Source: Lachnospiraceae bacterium | GTDB taxonomy: Bacteria > Bacillota > Clostridia > Lachnospirales > Lachnospiraceae | Length of the DNA stretch: 49,362 nt | NCBI GenBank assembly: GCA_017455525.1 | Contig: JAFTAP010000030.1 | Coordinates: 1-49,362, forward strand | Reading direction: 5' to 3' | In this document: one piece after another, positions 14,924-23,329 of the stretch | Position numbering within the stretch: the stretch's first letter is position 1 | Layout of the letters: every line of letters begins with the position of its first letter | Made by a program: the position numbers and the translations under genes | The notes under the pieces: generated by a model | What the model was told of the DNA's origin: nothing | Databases searched by the model: none | What the model saw: the letters and a program-made list of their open reading frames with translations, nothing else

Positions 14924-16285
14924 TTACGCCTCAACTATATCCTCTATATCATTATATATCTCGCCCATAGTCAGTATCAGCACATTATCGCCTACCCTCA
15001 TCTCGTCCCTGCCCCCGGGCACTATAAGCTTCTCATTCCTCGTTATCGAGCATATGATGATCCCCTCCTTCAGCTTAAGCTGGGAAATAGGCACTCCTGT
15101 AGCCCTCCCGGGCTTCACGATGAAGTACTCCATCGCCTTCGCCTTACTCTTGGAGAGCGTGAATATATTCTCTATATTTCCCTCACGGCTTCCTGACATG
15201 GAACGGGCGTACTTCACTATATAATCCGCCGTCATGACCCCGGGGAATATCGTATTCTCGAGCTGCTTCCTCTCCATTATGTCTGTATAATTAAGCCCTC
15301 TCAGCTTCGTCATTATATTCGCATGCGAAACCCTCCGCGCAAATAAGGACAGCAGCACGTTCTCCTCGTCTATACCTGTAAGAGCCGCAAAAGCTCCTAC
15401 GCCCCCGATCCCCTCCCTGATAAGAAGCTTCTCATCGGAGCCGTCGCCGTTTATGACTGTGGCCTTCGGTATCCTTTCATTCAGGAAATCACACCTCTCA
15501 GCGTCAGACTCAATTATCTTCGTCCTTACTCCCGTTTCCGACAGCCGGTATGCAAGATAAAATCCGATCGTGCCCCCGCCTACTATCATGGCGGATTTGA
15601 GCGGATGCTTATTTATCTCAGTCCTCTTAAAAAAGGTATTAGCATCCTTAGGCGTAGCAGATAATATAAGCTCGTCGCCTTCAGTCAGCATCGTCTTGAA
15701 CTCAGGGATCAAGGCCTTCCTGCCTCTCTGCACCGCACAGATAAGCACATGGCATTTGAAGTGATTTATAATAGTTCCAACGGACATCCCGATAAGCGGA
15801 TTTCCCTCTTTAAGCTCCAGATGGAAAAGCTCTATCCTTCCCCTTGTGAAGGTATCCACCTGTATCGAGTCGGGGTACTGGAATTTCCTCGCAATCTCTG
15901 CGGCTGCGATCAGCTCGGGATTGATAATGAGAGCAAGCCCAAGCTCGCGCCTTAAATAACTCGTCTCCGTATTGTATACAGGATTACGCACCCTTGCAAC
16001 AGTCCGGCAATACTTATCGGAGCGCTTCGCCATGACGCAGCATAATAAATTCTGCTCATCGGATTCCGTCACTGCGATAAGCAGGTCGGTATGCTTTATT
16101 CCCGCCTTAAGGAGCACCTGATAATTGATGCCGTCGCCGACCACTCCGAGCACATCCTGTTCATCCGTGATAAGGTCTACCTTCTTCTTATCTTTATCAA
16201 TGACAACCACATTATGCTTCTCGTCAGAAAGCCTCTCGACCAAGGCATATCCCACATTACCGCAGCCTACTATGATGACATTCAT
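14924..16285 (-). CDS. trkA: Trk system potassium uptake regulator, two RCK domains
   Basis: The 453-residue cytosolic protein has two RCK_N Rossmann folds with nucleotide-binding loops VGCGNVGYALVERL (residues ~6-20) and VGGGTIGFYLAYRL (~230-245), each followed by an RCK_C module (RGRIELFHLELKEGNPLIG and MEYFIVKPGRATGVPI). This is the classical TrkA arrangement of RCK_N-RCK_C twice. It binds NAD(H) or ATP/ADP and gates TrkH. It is directly followed by trkH, forming a two-gene unit. The 120 bp upstream, before the EAL gene, contain no obvious feature beyond modest A/T richness. Confidence 0.93.
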   Translation of the reverse strand: MNVIIVGCGNVGYALVERLSDEKHNVVVIDKDKKKVDLITDEQDVLGVVGDGINYQVLLKAGIKHTDLLIAVTESDEQNLLCCVMAKRSDKYCRTVARVRNPVYNTETSYLRRELGLALIINPELIAAAEIARKFQYPDSIQVDTFTRGRIELFHLELKEGNPLIGMSVGTIINHFKCHVLICAVQRGRKALIPEFKTMLTEGDELILSATPKDANTFFKRTEINKHPLKSAMIVGGGTIGFYLAYRLSETGVRTKIIESDAERCDFLNERIPKATVINGDGSDEKLLIREGIGGVGAFAALTGIDEENVLLSLFARRVSHANIMTKLRGLNYTDIMERKQLENTIFPGVMTADYIVKYARSMSGSREGNIENIFTLSKSKAKAMEYFIVKPGRATGVPISQLKLKEGIIICSITRNEKLIVPGGRDEMRVGDNVLILTMGEIYNDIEDIVEA

Positions 16286-16405
16286 GCCCTATCCTCCGAT
16301 ATCCGGCAAGAGGCATCCGCTTTATCATATGAAGCTCCGATATGTGCCTCCGTTAACAACCCGCTTGTTGAATATGAATATAATATTATCCTCATATTTA
16401 TTCTG

Positions 16406-18094
16406 CTAATCCTCCGGCATCATCAGTGCTTCAAGCTCCTCTGCAGGCATAGCCTTCGAAAAATAATGCCCCTGTATGATGCTGCAACCATTCTCTCTTA
16501 AAAGGTCGTACTGCGCCGCTATCTCAACGCCCTCCGCAACCACAGGGACCTTAAGCGACCTTGCCATATCCATGATAAGACGGACTATGAGCAAAGCTTT
16601 ATCGTCCTCATGGATATGCTCTATGAAGCGCATATCGAGCTTTATCACATCTATCGGCATCGTGGTTATCACATTAAGCGAGGAATACCCCGATCCGAAA
16701 TCATCCATCTCTATACGGAAGCCCTCCGCTCTCAGATTCTCTATAGCCTCTATGAATTGGGTATTGTCATCTGTGTATGCCGACTCCGTAATCTCGAGCA
16801 GCAAGTCAGAAGCCTTAAGTCCGTTATCTTCAATCAGATCCATAAAGTAATCCGGCAGTCCCTCGTCATAAAGATCAATACGAGAAACATTCACTGAAAC
16901 CGGTATTATAGTAATATTATCCTTTCTCCATCTCCCAAGAGTTTCTATTGTTTCCTTCCATACATATCTGTCAAGGATGCTTATCAGCCCGTTCTCCTCG
17001 AACACATGAAGGAAGGTCTCCGGCTTTATAAGCCCGTATTCAGGATGTTCCCAACGAACCAGAGCCTCTGCGCTGCATATCACAGGCTCATCGCCCTCTA
17101 TATTGTATTTGGGCTGATAATATACCTGAAACTGCCCCTGCTCCAACGCATCATGGATATCATTTACGAGATGCTCATGAAATACGGATCTTTCCCGCAT
17201 CGTCATATCGTAGTAAGCGACATACCTCATGTAGTTTCCCCTTAAGGTATTGCAGGCATGCCTTGCGTAAGAGAAGCGCTGATCCATCTCTATATCATGC
17301 TCTACTCTTGGATATACTCCGATACGTACATGCAGATGAAGCCCCTTTGAAAGCTCCTTGATCTTACTGTTCACGAGATCCAGCAGACCGTCATAGTCGT
17401 CATGGTGCGCCATGTAGATAAAGAAGGTATCCGCCTCGCTCCGGCAGGCAAGCCCTTCGGTATCCGCAAGATATTCCTTTATCGCGTCGCCTATCGCAAT
17501 AAGCACCTTGTCTCCGAAGCTGCGGCCGTACATCTCGTTCACCATGTGGAAATGCTCGACATTGAGTATCGCCGCATCGGTCTTCATTTCAGTGTTATAC
17601 CGATCCATCATGCCGGCGTACTCATAGAAGAAGGTCCTGCTGTAAAGATCCGTGAGATCGTCCCTCTCAGCAGACTTGATGAAGCTCCTGTCCTCGTAAA
17701 AGCCTATAGTCCTCGCTATCCTTGCCCTGATTATCTCAGGATTCTCATAAGGCTTCTTTATGAAATCGCTCGCTCCGAGCTTAAGGCTCTTCACCTCAGC
17801 GTCCTGCTCTGCCGTAAGGACTATGACGGGTATCTGCTTCAAGGCTTCGTCTGCCTTTATTACCTCTAAGAGCTCATAGCCCGTCATCTCAGGCATCATG
17901 AGGTCAAGCAGGATTATGGACAGCGTCGATGCGCTCTCCCTTATTATCTCAAGCGCCTCCTTGCCGTTCACCGCATAGAGTATATTGTACTCATCCTGCA
18001 GCATCCCGCCTAAAAGTTCACGGTTTATGAACTCATCATCAACGATCAGGACAAGCCTCTTTATCTGCTCCGCATCCTTGAAATTTATTTGCAT
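16406..18094 (-). CDS. Response regulator with degenerate GGDEF and intact EAL domain (c-di-GMP phosphodiesterase)
   Basis: The order is an N-terminal receiver domain (LVLIVDDEFINRELL; phospho-acceptor Asp in SIILLDLMMPEMTG; IVLTAEQD; DFIKKPYE), then a GGDEF domain whose signature is degraded (RSEADTFF in place of GGDEF), then a C-terminal EAL domain with all key motifs: AEALVRW, a second Glu in ITES, DDFGSGYSSL, IKLDMRFI and VVAEGVE with QGHYFS. It should hydrolyse cyclic di-GMP in response to phosphorylation; the GGDEF part is probably only a GTP sensor. No partner histidine kinase is adjacent. The ATG at 18094 was preferred to 18127 because GGGGAGG lies just before it. Upstream is a structured leader and terminator. 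Confidence 0.9.
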   Translation of the reverse strand: MQINFKDAEQIKRLVLIVDDEFINRELLGGMLQDEYNILYAVNGKEALEIIRESASTLSIILLDLMMPEMTGYELLEVIKADEALKQIPVIVLTAEQDAEVKSLKLGASDFIKKPYENPEIIRARIARTIGFYEDRSFIKSAERDDLTDLYSRTFFYEYAGMMDRYNTEMKTDAAILNVEHFHMVNEMYGRSFGDKVLIAIGDAIKEYLADTEGLACRSEADTFFIYMAHHDDYDGLLDLVNSKIKELSKGLHLHVRIGVYPRVEHDIEMDQRFSYARHACNTLRGNYMRYVAYYDMTMRERSVFHEHLVNDIHDALEQGQFQVYYQPKYNIEGDEPVICSAEALVRWEHPEYGLIKPETFLHVFEENGLISILDRYVWKETIETLGRWRKDNITIIPVSVNVSRIDLYDEGLPDYFMDLIEDNGLKASDLLLEITESAYTDDNTQFIEAIENLRAEGFRIEMDDFGSGYSSLNVITTMPIDVIKLDMRFIEHIHEDDKALLIVRLIMDMARSLKVPVVAEGVEIAAQYDLLRENGCSIIQGHYFSKAMPAEELEALMMPED

Positions 18095-18127
18095 GGATAC
18101 AGTTACCTCCCCGCAAACAAAACACAA

Positions 18128-18169
18128 AACTCCTAAAACAGAGCAATAAGTCGCTCTATTCTAGGAGTT
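18128..18169 (-). terminator. Intrinsic-terminator-like hairpin in the leader of the EAL gene
   Basis: AACTCCTA and TAGGAGTT pair over 8 bp with an inner GAGC/GCTC stem, and read leftwards the hairpin is followed by a T-rich run (TTTTGTGTTTTGTTT). It lies only about 34 nt before the EAL gene ATG, between a structured leader and the ribosome site. It may terminate the small upstream gene, but its position fits a regulated attenuator. Confidence 0.6.
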
Positions 18170-18178
18170 GATAATCAC

Positions 18179-18232
18179 AACCAAGCCGACTTTATGGCAG
18201 ATACGCCATACTCTGCCGAGCCTCGGAAGGTT
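18179..18232 (-). ncRNA. Candidate leader RNA (possible riboswitch or attenuator) of the EAL gene
   Basis: Read leftwards after TATAAT (18240-18235), the 54-nt leader folds as nested stems: AACC/GGTT, CCGA/TCGG and GGCAGA/TCTGCC with loop GTATGGCGTA. An alternative stem TATGGC/GCCATA overlaps the last and is mutually exclusive. Together with the terminator hairpin just downstream and the c-di-GMP phosphodiesterase gene this has riboswitch architecture. I could not match it to the c-di-GMP-I consensus or another named class, so the ligand is unknown. The -35 element is weak. Confidence 0.35.
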
Positions 18233-18311
18233 AAATTATATGTCATATCAGTCATGACTTATATCGCATAACCTCAAAGCTTCAACGCTTAACGCACTCT
18301 GCGACAAATAA

Positions 18312-18590
18312 TTATCTTAAGGCTTCAATAGTCCTCAGCACCACGGGAATATACTCGCAGCACTTCTTAGTAAACTCGGTCCTCGTGTACTCGGACTCAT
18401 TAAGCTTCTCCGCTATATCCATAAGCTCCCTTAAATTCTCCTTAGACTTCACAAGCTCATGGTAAGCATCCACGATCTTATCTATCTCGCCCTGTGACAA
18501 AACCCTGTGAGCAGACTCAGATCCTATCATCCTGCCTGCGTCCAAAGCCGCCTGTATATCCTCCTGCTCCTGCTCAGAAATGTTCCCCAT
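18312..18590 (-). CDS. Small helical protein of unknown function
   Basis: The 92-residue ORF starts at ATG 18590 (MGNISEQEQEDIQAALDAG) and is strongly helical and charged (VDAYHELVKSKENLRELMDIAEKLNESE), with a single Cys-Cys pair near residue 75. No signal peptide or membrane segment is present. I do not recognise the family. Codon use and in-frame length look genuine. A terminator-like hairpin lies about 140 nt downstream. It stands alone between the RadA region and the EAL gene and could be a small regulator, but nothing shows that. Confidence 0.5.
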   Translation of the reverse strand: MGNISEQEQEDIQAALDAGRMIGSESAHRVLSQGEIDKIVDAYHELVKSKENLRELMDIAEKLNESEYTRTEFTKKCCEYIPVVLRTIEALR

Positions 18591-18684
18591 AATAAAATAA
18601 ACCTCCGCTCATTTGGAATTATTGAGAATAGTATAACACAATTCTAAGCTCGAAACCACCTCGCTAAGAATCAGATCCCTCTCG

Positions 18685-18721
18685 ATTTATCGGGTCATTT
18701 TATCGGGTCATTTATCGGGTC
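18685..18721. repeat. Three tandem copies of ATTTATCGGGTC (12/13/12 bp)
   Basis: Copies occupy 18685-18696, 18697-18709 (one extra T) and 18710-18721. On the minus strand they encode DPIN repeated in the tail of the Fic remnant; the extra base shifts the frame to a stop. It looks like slippage-type expansion. Confidence 0.75.
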
Positions 18722-18835
18722 ATCTTCAACCACAAATTTGCCGCTCACGTGCATCTCACGATTATGGAGTGCATTCTTTTCACCCTGAAGCAAATTACGA
18801 AGGAACTTTTCAAGATACTCCGTCGTCTCATAGTA
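18695..18835 (-). pseudogene. C-terminal remnant of a Fic-family protein
   Basis: In the gap after radA, one frame encodes YYETTEYLEKFLRNLLQGEK, NALHNREMHVSGKF and then DDPINDPIK before a stop. The block resembles the C-terminal helical end of Fic (AMPylation) proteins, where the pattern EYL-x-FL-x-NLL-G-x-x-x-L-x-NR is common. The catalytic HPFxxGNGR motif is absent, so only about 45 residues survive. The 5' end runs into the last codons of radA. The tandem repeat forms its tail. The family call is by eye. Confidence 0.35.
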
Positions 18836-20228
18836 TATCCATAACGCCATCCAGAGCGGATACCTCTATCAGCTCTATGTCCTTTATGTCCTTTAGAGAC
18901 TTATGATTCGCCTTAGGGACTATAGCCCTTCTAAAACCTAACTTCTGTGCTTCAAGCACGCGTCTTTCGCACACAGATACGGCACGGATTTCGCCCGAAA
19001 GTCCAACCTCTCCGAAGGCTACTGTATCCTTATCCACGGGCTTATTGCGGAAGGAAGAAATTATGGCAATTACCACCGCAAGGTCTGTCGAGGGCTCCGA
19101 TACCCTCATTCCTCCGGCTATATTCACGTAAGCGTCGGACTGTGAAAGCCTTAGTCCTACCCTCTTCTCAAGCACAGCCATCAAAAGCCCGACTCTGTTA
19201 TAATCAATCCCTGTCGCCTGCCTTTTAGGATAGGTAAAGCTTGTGTTATCCGTGACGAGTGCCTGTATTTCAATAAGAAGCGGTCTCGTACCCTCCATCA
19301 CGCAGGTGACTATATTGCCTGATGAGCCCACCGCCCTGCCGGAGAGCATATATTCCGAAGGATTCTCGACCTCCCGCAAGCCCTCCTGTCTCATCTCAAA
19401 GACGCCTATCTCATTGGTCGAGCCGAAGCGGTTCTTCACTGCACGGAGTATGCGATAGCTCCCCTGCAAGTCGCCCTCGAAATAAAGCACAGTATCCACC
19501 ATGTGCTCTAAGACCTTGGGACCAGCCACAGAGCCTTCCTTAGTCACATGCCCTACTATGAATATGGAAATCCCAAGTCCCTTGGCGATCCTCATAAGGA
19601 CTGCGGTTGACTCCCTTACCTGCGTGACTGAGCCCGCAGATGACTCCACTCCCTCATTCGTCATGGTCTGTATGGAATCAATAACCACGAAGTCCGGCTT
19701 CTTCTCCTCTATTACCGCCACGACATTATCAAGCACGGTATCGCAAAGCAACCAGAAAGCAGAACCGAATTCGCCGATCCTCATAGCCCTCATCTTTATC
19801 TGTTTTTCTGATTCTTCTCCAGATACGTAAAGAACGCTCTTTCCCGCATGAGATATGGCTCTAGCCGCCTGAAGCAGTATGGTGGATTTGCCTATGCCGG
19901 GATCTCCTCCGACAAGCACGAGAGAGCCCGTGACTATGCCTCCCCCAAGCACCCTGTCAAATTCCTTAAGTCCGCTAGATGTCCTGTGCTCGTCACTAAG
20001 CTCTATGTCTGAAAGCTTCACAGGCACGGGAGCACCGCCGGATAAGGCTTGATGCCCCATTACCGAAGCGCTGCCTGCTAACGCCCTGCTTCCGCCTGAT
20101 GTCCTTGCCTTCGGAGCCTCAGTCATGGTATTCCATTCATGGCAAGCAGGGCACTGTCCCAGCCATTTACCGGATTCGTGCCCGCAGTTCTTACAGAAAA
20201 ATAAAGTTTCCGCCTTGCTCTTCGCCAT
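18828..20228 (-). CDS. radA: DNA repair protein RadA
   Basis: RadA is a RecA-like branch-migration ATPase that processes recombination intermediates and DNA-uptake strands. The 466-residue protein has the N-terminal four-Cys zinc finger (CKNCGHESGKWLGQCPAC), Walker A GDPGIGKST, VLYVSGEES, Walker B VIDSIQTM, the RadA-specific KNRFGSTNE motif and the C-terminal Lon-protease-like domain (GMRVSEPSTDLAVV, FGEVGLSGEIR). Its neighbourhood with clpC is typical for Firmicutes. The Fic remnant overlaps its last codons. The Shine-Dalgarno is weak; the ATG is supported by the family's usual N-terminus (MAKSK). Confidence 0.95.
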   Translation of the reverse strand: MAKSKAETLFFCKNCGHESGKWLGQCPACHEWNTMTEAPKARTSGGSRALAGSASVMGHQALSGGAPVPVKLSDIELSDEHRTSSGLKEFDRVLGGGIVTGSLVLVGGDPGIGKSTILLQAARAISHAGKSVLYVSGEESEKQIKMRAMRIGEFGSAFWLLCDTVLDNVVAVIEEKKPDFVVIDSIQTMTNEGVESSAGSVTQVRESTAVLMRIAKGLGISIFIVGHVTKEGSVAGPKVLEHMVDTVLYFEGDLQGSYRILRAVKNRFGSTNEIGVFEMRQEGLREVENPSEYMLSGRAVGSSGNIVTCVMEGTRPLLIEIQALVTDNTSFTYPKRQATGIDYNRVGLLMAVLEKRVGLRLSQSDAYVNIAGGMRVSEPSTDLAVVIAIISSFRNKPVDKDTVAFGEVGLSGEIRAVSVCERRVLEAQKLGFRRAIVPKANHKSLKDIKDIELIEVSALDGVMDIL

Positions 20229-20300
20229 AATTGGATTATCCGCTATTGCTCATCATACCGCCGTATGCCCAGCACGGCTGTATCACGACAGCGCTGACTT

Positions 20301-20705
20301 TCAGGCTTTCGCCACCTCTACGGCAACCTTGCCCGATCCTTGAAGCTCCACAGAAAACGACAGCTTACCGCCAAGATTTGAAGAGATAACGCCTATGCTC
20401 TCGCCTGCAACCTTCACGTCATAGCTGGTCTCCGGGTCGACCCCTACCGTGATCTGCGCATCGTCCTTGCTTTCTATCTCAAATGAAAGCCCCGTGTCCG
20501 TGCTCTTGAGACCTGTGACATTTGTTCCCGGCACTGATTCGTAGACCAGCACGCCGTCACGCTCAAGGCGGGTTATCTCATTATAGGTCTTTACCTTGTA
20601 TGAGCCTCCGTCAGCCTTGAAATCATCCTGCTTTGTCTTCTCCGGCAGAGTGTAATCACCGAAAGATAATGAACCGTCTGCTTCTTTTTTAATAAGGTCA
20701 GCCAT
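20301..20705 (-). CDS. Conserved protein of unknown function between clpC and radA
   Basis: Starting at ATG 20705, with GGAGG five bases upstream (the longer frame at 20717 would place its start within that ribosome site), the protein is 134 residues: MADLIKKEADGSLSFGDYTL and then about a hundred residues rich in alternating hydrophobic and charged residues, consistent with beta-sandwich structure (ARLERDGVLVYESVPG, SFEIESKDDAQITVGVDPE, GKLSFSVELQGSGKVAVEV). No signal peptide or Cys residues are present. I recall similar proteins in Lachnospiraceae but not a demonstrated function. It is 10 nt from the end of clpC (20727) and probably co-transcribed. Confidence 0.7.
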   Translation of the reverse strand: MADLIKKEADGSLSFGDYTLPEKTKQDDFKADGGSYKVKTYNEITRLERDGVLVYESVPGTNVTGLKSTDTGLSFEIESKDDAQITVGVDPETSYDVKVAGESIGVISSNLGGKLSFSVELQGSGKVAVEVAKA

Positions 20706-20726
20706 TTTTTCCTCCATTCCTTGCCT

Positions 20727-23261
20727 TTACCGGCTTCTCCTTGACTGCTTTGCCCCAGGCTTATTCACGGCCTGTTTCCTTGCTTTGCTCTGTTCCTTTT
20801 TAATATTAGTCTGCTTAAATACAATCTTATTATCAGCGTCTACCGCGACGCTGACAGTATCTCCGTTCTTCACCCTGCCTGTCAGTATCTCCTCCGCCAG
20901 AGGGTCCTCTATGTCGCTCTGTATCATGCGGCGAAGAGGTCTTGCTCCATACTTCTTATCCGAGCCCTTCTTCACGACATACGCCTTCGCCTTAGGCGTG
21001 ATGCGAACCTTTATATCAAGCTCCGTCTTAGCCCTCTCGACGAACCTCTTAGTGAGAAGCCCTACTATCTCCTCCATATTCTTATCGTCAAGCTGCCTGA
21101 AAACAATGATATCATCGATACGATTTATGAACTCCGGCTTGAATATCCGCTTGACCTCGTCCATGACATCGGCTTTCATCTTCTTATAATCATGCTCCGC
21201 ATCATCCGAAGCACCGAAACCGAGCTTTTTCGGCTCGACAATCTTCTGTGCTCCGGCATTAGAGGTCATTATTATAACGGTATTAGAAAAGCTGACCTTC
21301 CTCCCCTTGGAATCAGTGATCCTGCCATCGTCAAGCACCTGCAGCAGCACGTTGAAAACATCGGGATGCGCCTTTTCTATCTCGTCAAATAAAACCACGG
21401 AATAGGGATGCCGTCTCACCTTCTCCGAAAGCTGCCCGCCGTTCTCAAACCCCACGTATCCGGGCGGGGAGCCTATCATCTTGGATACCGAATGCGACTC
21501 CATGAATTCCGACATATCCACTCTGATTAAGGCATCCTCGCTTCCGAATAACGCCTCAGCAAGAGCCTTGGAAAGCTCCGTCTTACCGACTCCCGTAGGA
21601 CCAAGGAATAAAAAGCTTCCGACAGGACGCACAGGATCCTTCAAGCCTACCCTGCCCCGCTTTATAGCCTTCGCAACCGTGCTTACGGCTTCATCCTGCC
21701 CTACTACCCTCTGATGCAGTATGTCTTCAAGCTTTAAGAGTCTCTCATTCTCCTTCTCCGTTATCTTCGAGACAGGGATCTTCGTCCACATGCTGACGAT
21801 CTCCGCGATATCCTCCTCGGTGACGGTCTTCCTGTTATCCCCTGCCTTTTTCGACGCCCTGTCCTTCATGCGTTCAAGGCGCTTCTGCATCTTCTGCTGC
21901 TCCCGGTATAGCTCGCCCGCTTTGACAAAATCAGACTCCTTTATCGCATTCTCCTTTGCGATCGCCATCTCCTCTATCTCAAGCTCAAGCTCCTCTGCCG
22001 CCTTGGATGTAGAGGTCTCGCCGATATGCTTCTTTGATGCCGCCTCGTCCATGACGTCTATCGCCTTATCGGGAAGGAATCTGTCATTAATATACCTCTC
22101 TGACATCTTCACGGCGGCATGTATCGCCTCCGGAGTTATGTCAACTCCATGATGTTCTTCATACTTATGCTTTATTCCCATAAGTATAGAGACTGCCTCT
22201 TCCTCGCTTGGCTCCTCCACCGTGACAGGCTGAAACCTACGCTCAAGGGCAGCGTCCTTTTCTATATATTTACGATATTCGTCTATCGTGGTCGCCCCTA
22301 TCATCTGAAGCTCGCCCCTTGCAAGCGAGGGCTTCAGTATATTGGAAGCATCCATAGCCCCCTCTGCGCCGCCCGCTCCGATAAGCGTATGAAGCTCATC
22401 CACGAAGAGAATCACATTCTTTGATTCTATTACCTCGGCTATGACGCGCTTTATCCTCTCCTCGAACTCGCCTCTGTACTTCGAGCCCGCCACCATAGCG
22501 GACATATCAAGGGAGACGACGCGCCTGTCCTTCATAAGCGGAGGCACCCCGCCCTCTGCTATGCGAAGTGCGAGCCCCTCTACTATGGCGGTCTTTCCTA
22601 CGCCGGGCTCTCCTAAGAGGCAGGTATTATTCTTCGTCCTGCGGGTAAGGATCTGTATAGTGCGCTGAATCTCTGTGTCCCTGCCTATGATGGGATCAAG
22701 CTTTCCCTCCCTCGCAAGCGCCGTCATGTCCCTGCTGTAGCGGTCGAGCATCGGAGTCTCTCCGGCATCATCATCCTCTACGGGCCTCATGCTCCGCTCA
22801 TAGCCCGAAGCCTGATCTATCCCCATGGCGGTAATAGTATCGTCAAAAATCTTCTGAATAGAAACGCCCATCGTATTCATGAGCCTGACAGCGGTATTAT
22901 CGCCCTCTCTTAATATGGCAATAAGGATGTGCTCCGTGCCTATGGCTTTCGCTGCGAAGTTCCTCGCCGTATCTCCCGCAAGCGAGAGAATCCTCGCTGC
23001 CCTGGGAGTAAAGCCGTCCCGCTCCGCGACCGAAGTATTCATGTCGGAGTCCATCGGGGCGACGAGCTGCTCCGTAAGAAGCTTTATATTATCGGGCGTG
23101 ACCTTATTCATCAGAAGGACCTTTGACGCAAGTCCCGTGCCCTCGCGCAGAAGCCCCATCAAAAGGTGCTCCGAGCCTATGTAATTCTGACCTAGTTCCG
23201 CTGACGCCTGCTTCGCAAGAGCTATCGCAGCCTCAGCCTGTCTTGTGTATTCTTCAAACAT
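20727..23261 (-). CDS. clpC: ATP-dependent Clp protease ATP-binding subunit ClpC
   Basis: The 844-residue AAA+ unfoldase has the duplicated Clp-N domain (residues ~1-145), a first AAA module (GEPGVGKT, ALARGELQMIGATT), the UVR-type coiled middle segment of ClpC (KESDFVKAGELYREQQKM), and a second AAA module (GPTGVGKTELSKAL, DEIEKAHPDVFN). It delivers substrates to ClpP. The usual ctsR-mcsA-mcsB genes are not next to it. The C-terminus has a basic tail (KKEQSKARKQAVNKPGAKQS) not expected in all ClpC. A repeat copy at 22136 encodes the variable GVDITPE. The start codon ATG is at 23261, with 68 bp to the end of dapL. Confidence 0.96.
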   Translation of the reverse strand: MFEEYTRQAEAAIALAKQASAELGQNYIGSEHLLMGLLREGTGLASKVLLMNKVTPDNIKLLTEQLVAPMDSDMNTSVAERDGFTPRAARILSLAGDTARNFAAKAIGTEHILIAILREGDNTAVRLMNTMGVSIQKIFDDTITAMGIDQASGYERSMRPVEDDDAGETPMLDRYSRDMTALAREGKLDPIIGRDTEIQRTIQILTRRTKNNTCLLGEPGVGKTAIVEGLALRIAEGGVPPLMKDRRVVSLDMSAMVAGSKYRGEFEERIKRVIAEVIESKNVILFVDELHTLIGAGGAEGAMDASNILKPSLARGELQMIGATTIDEYRKYIEKDAALERRFQPVTVEEPSEEEAVSILMGIKHKYEEHHGVDITPEAIHAAVKMSERYINDRFLPDKAIDVMDEAASKKHIGETSTSKAAEELELEIEEMAIAKENAIKESDFVKAGELYREQQKMQKRLERMKDRASKKAGDNRKTVTEEDIAEIVSMWTKIPVSKITEKENERLLKLEDILHQRVVGQDEAVSTVAKAIKRGRVGLKDPVRPVGSFLFLGPTGVGKTELSKALAEALFGSEDALIRVDMSEFMESHSVSKMIGSPPGYVGFENGGQLSEKVRRHPYSVVLFDEIEKAHPDVFNVLLQVLDDGRITDSKGRKVSFSNTVIIMTSNAGAQKIVEPKKLGFGASDDAEHDYKKMKADVMDEVKRIFKPEFINRIDDIIVFRQLDDKNMEEIVGLLTKRFVERAKTELDIKVRITPKAKAYVVKKGSDKKYGARPLRRMIQSDIEDPLAEEILTGRVKNGDTVSVAVDADNKIVFKQTNIKKEQSKARKQAVNKPGAKQSRRSR

Positions 23262-23329
23262 CCCATGTATCCACCGCCGTCATTATTATCAGACGGTCGT
23301 CTCTTTCCTGTTATTCACCTATGCCGCGA

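Noticed and set aside
18179-18232. c-di-GMP-I or c-di-GMP-II riboswitch identification for the EAL leader
   Set aside because: Length and loop sequences do not match those consensus cores; left as an unclassified leader.
18312-18590. Calling the 92-residue protein an antitoxin
   Set aside because: No DNA-binding fold or toxin partner is visible; function left open.
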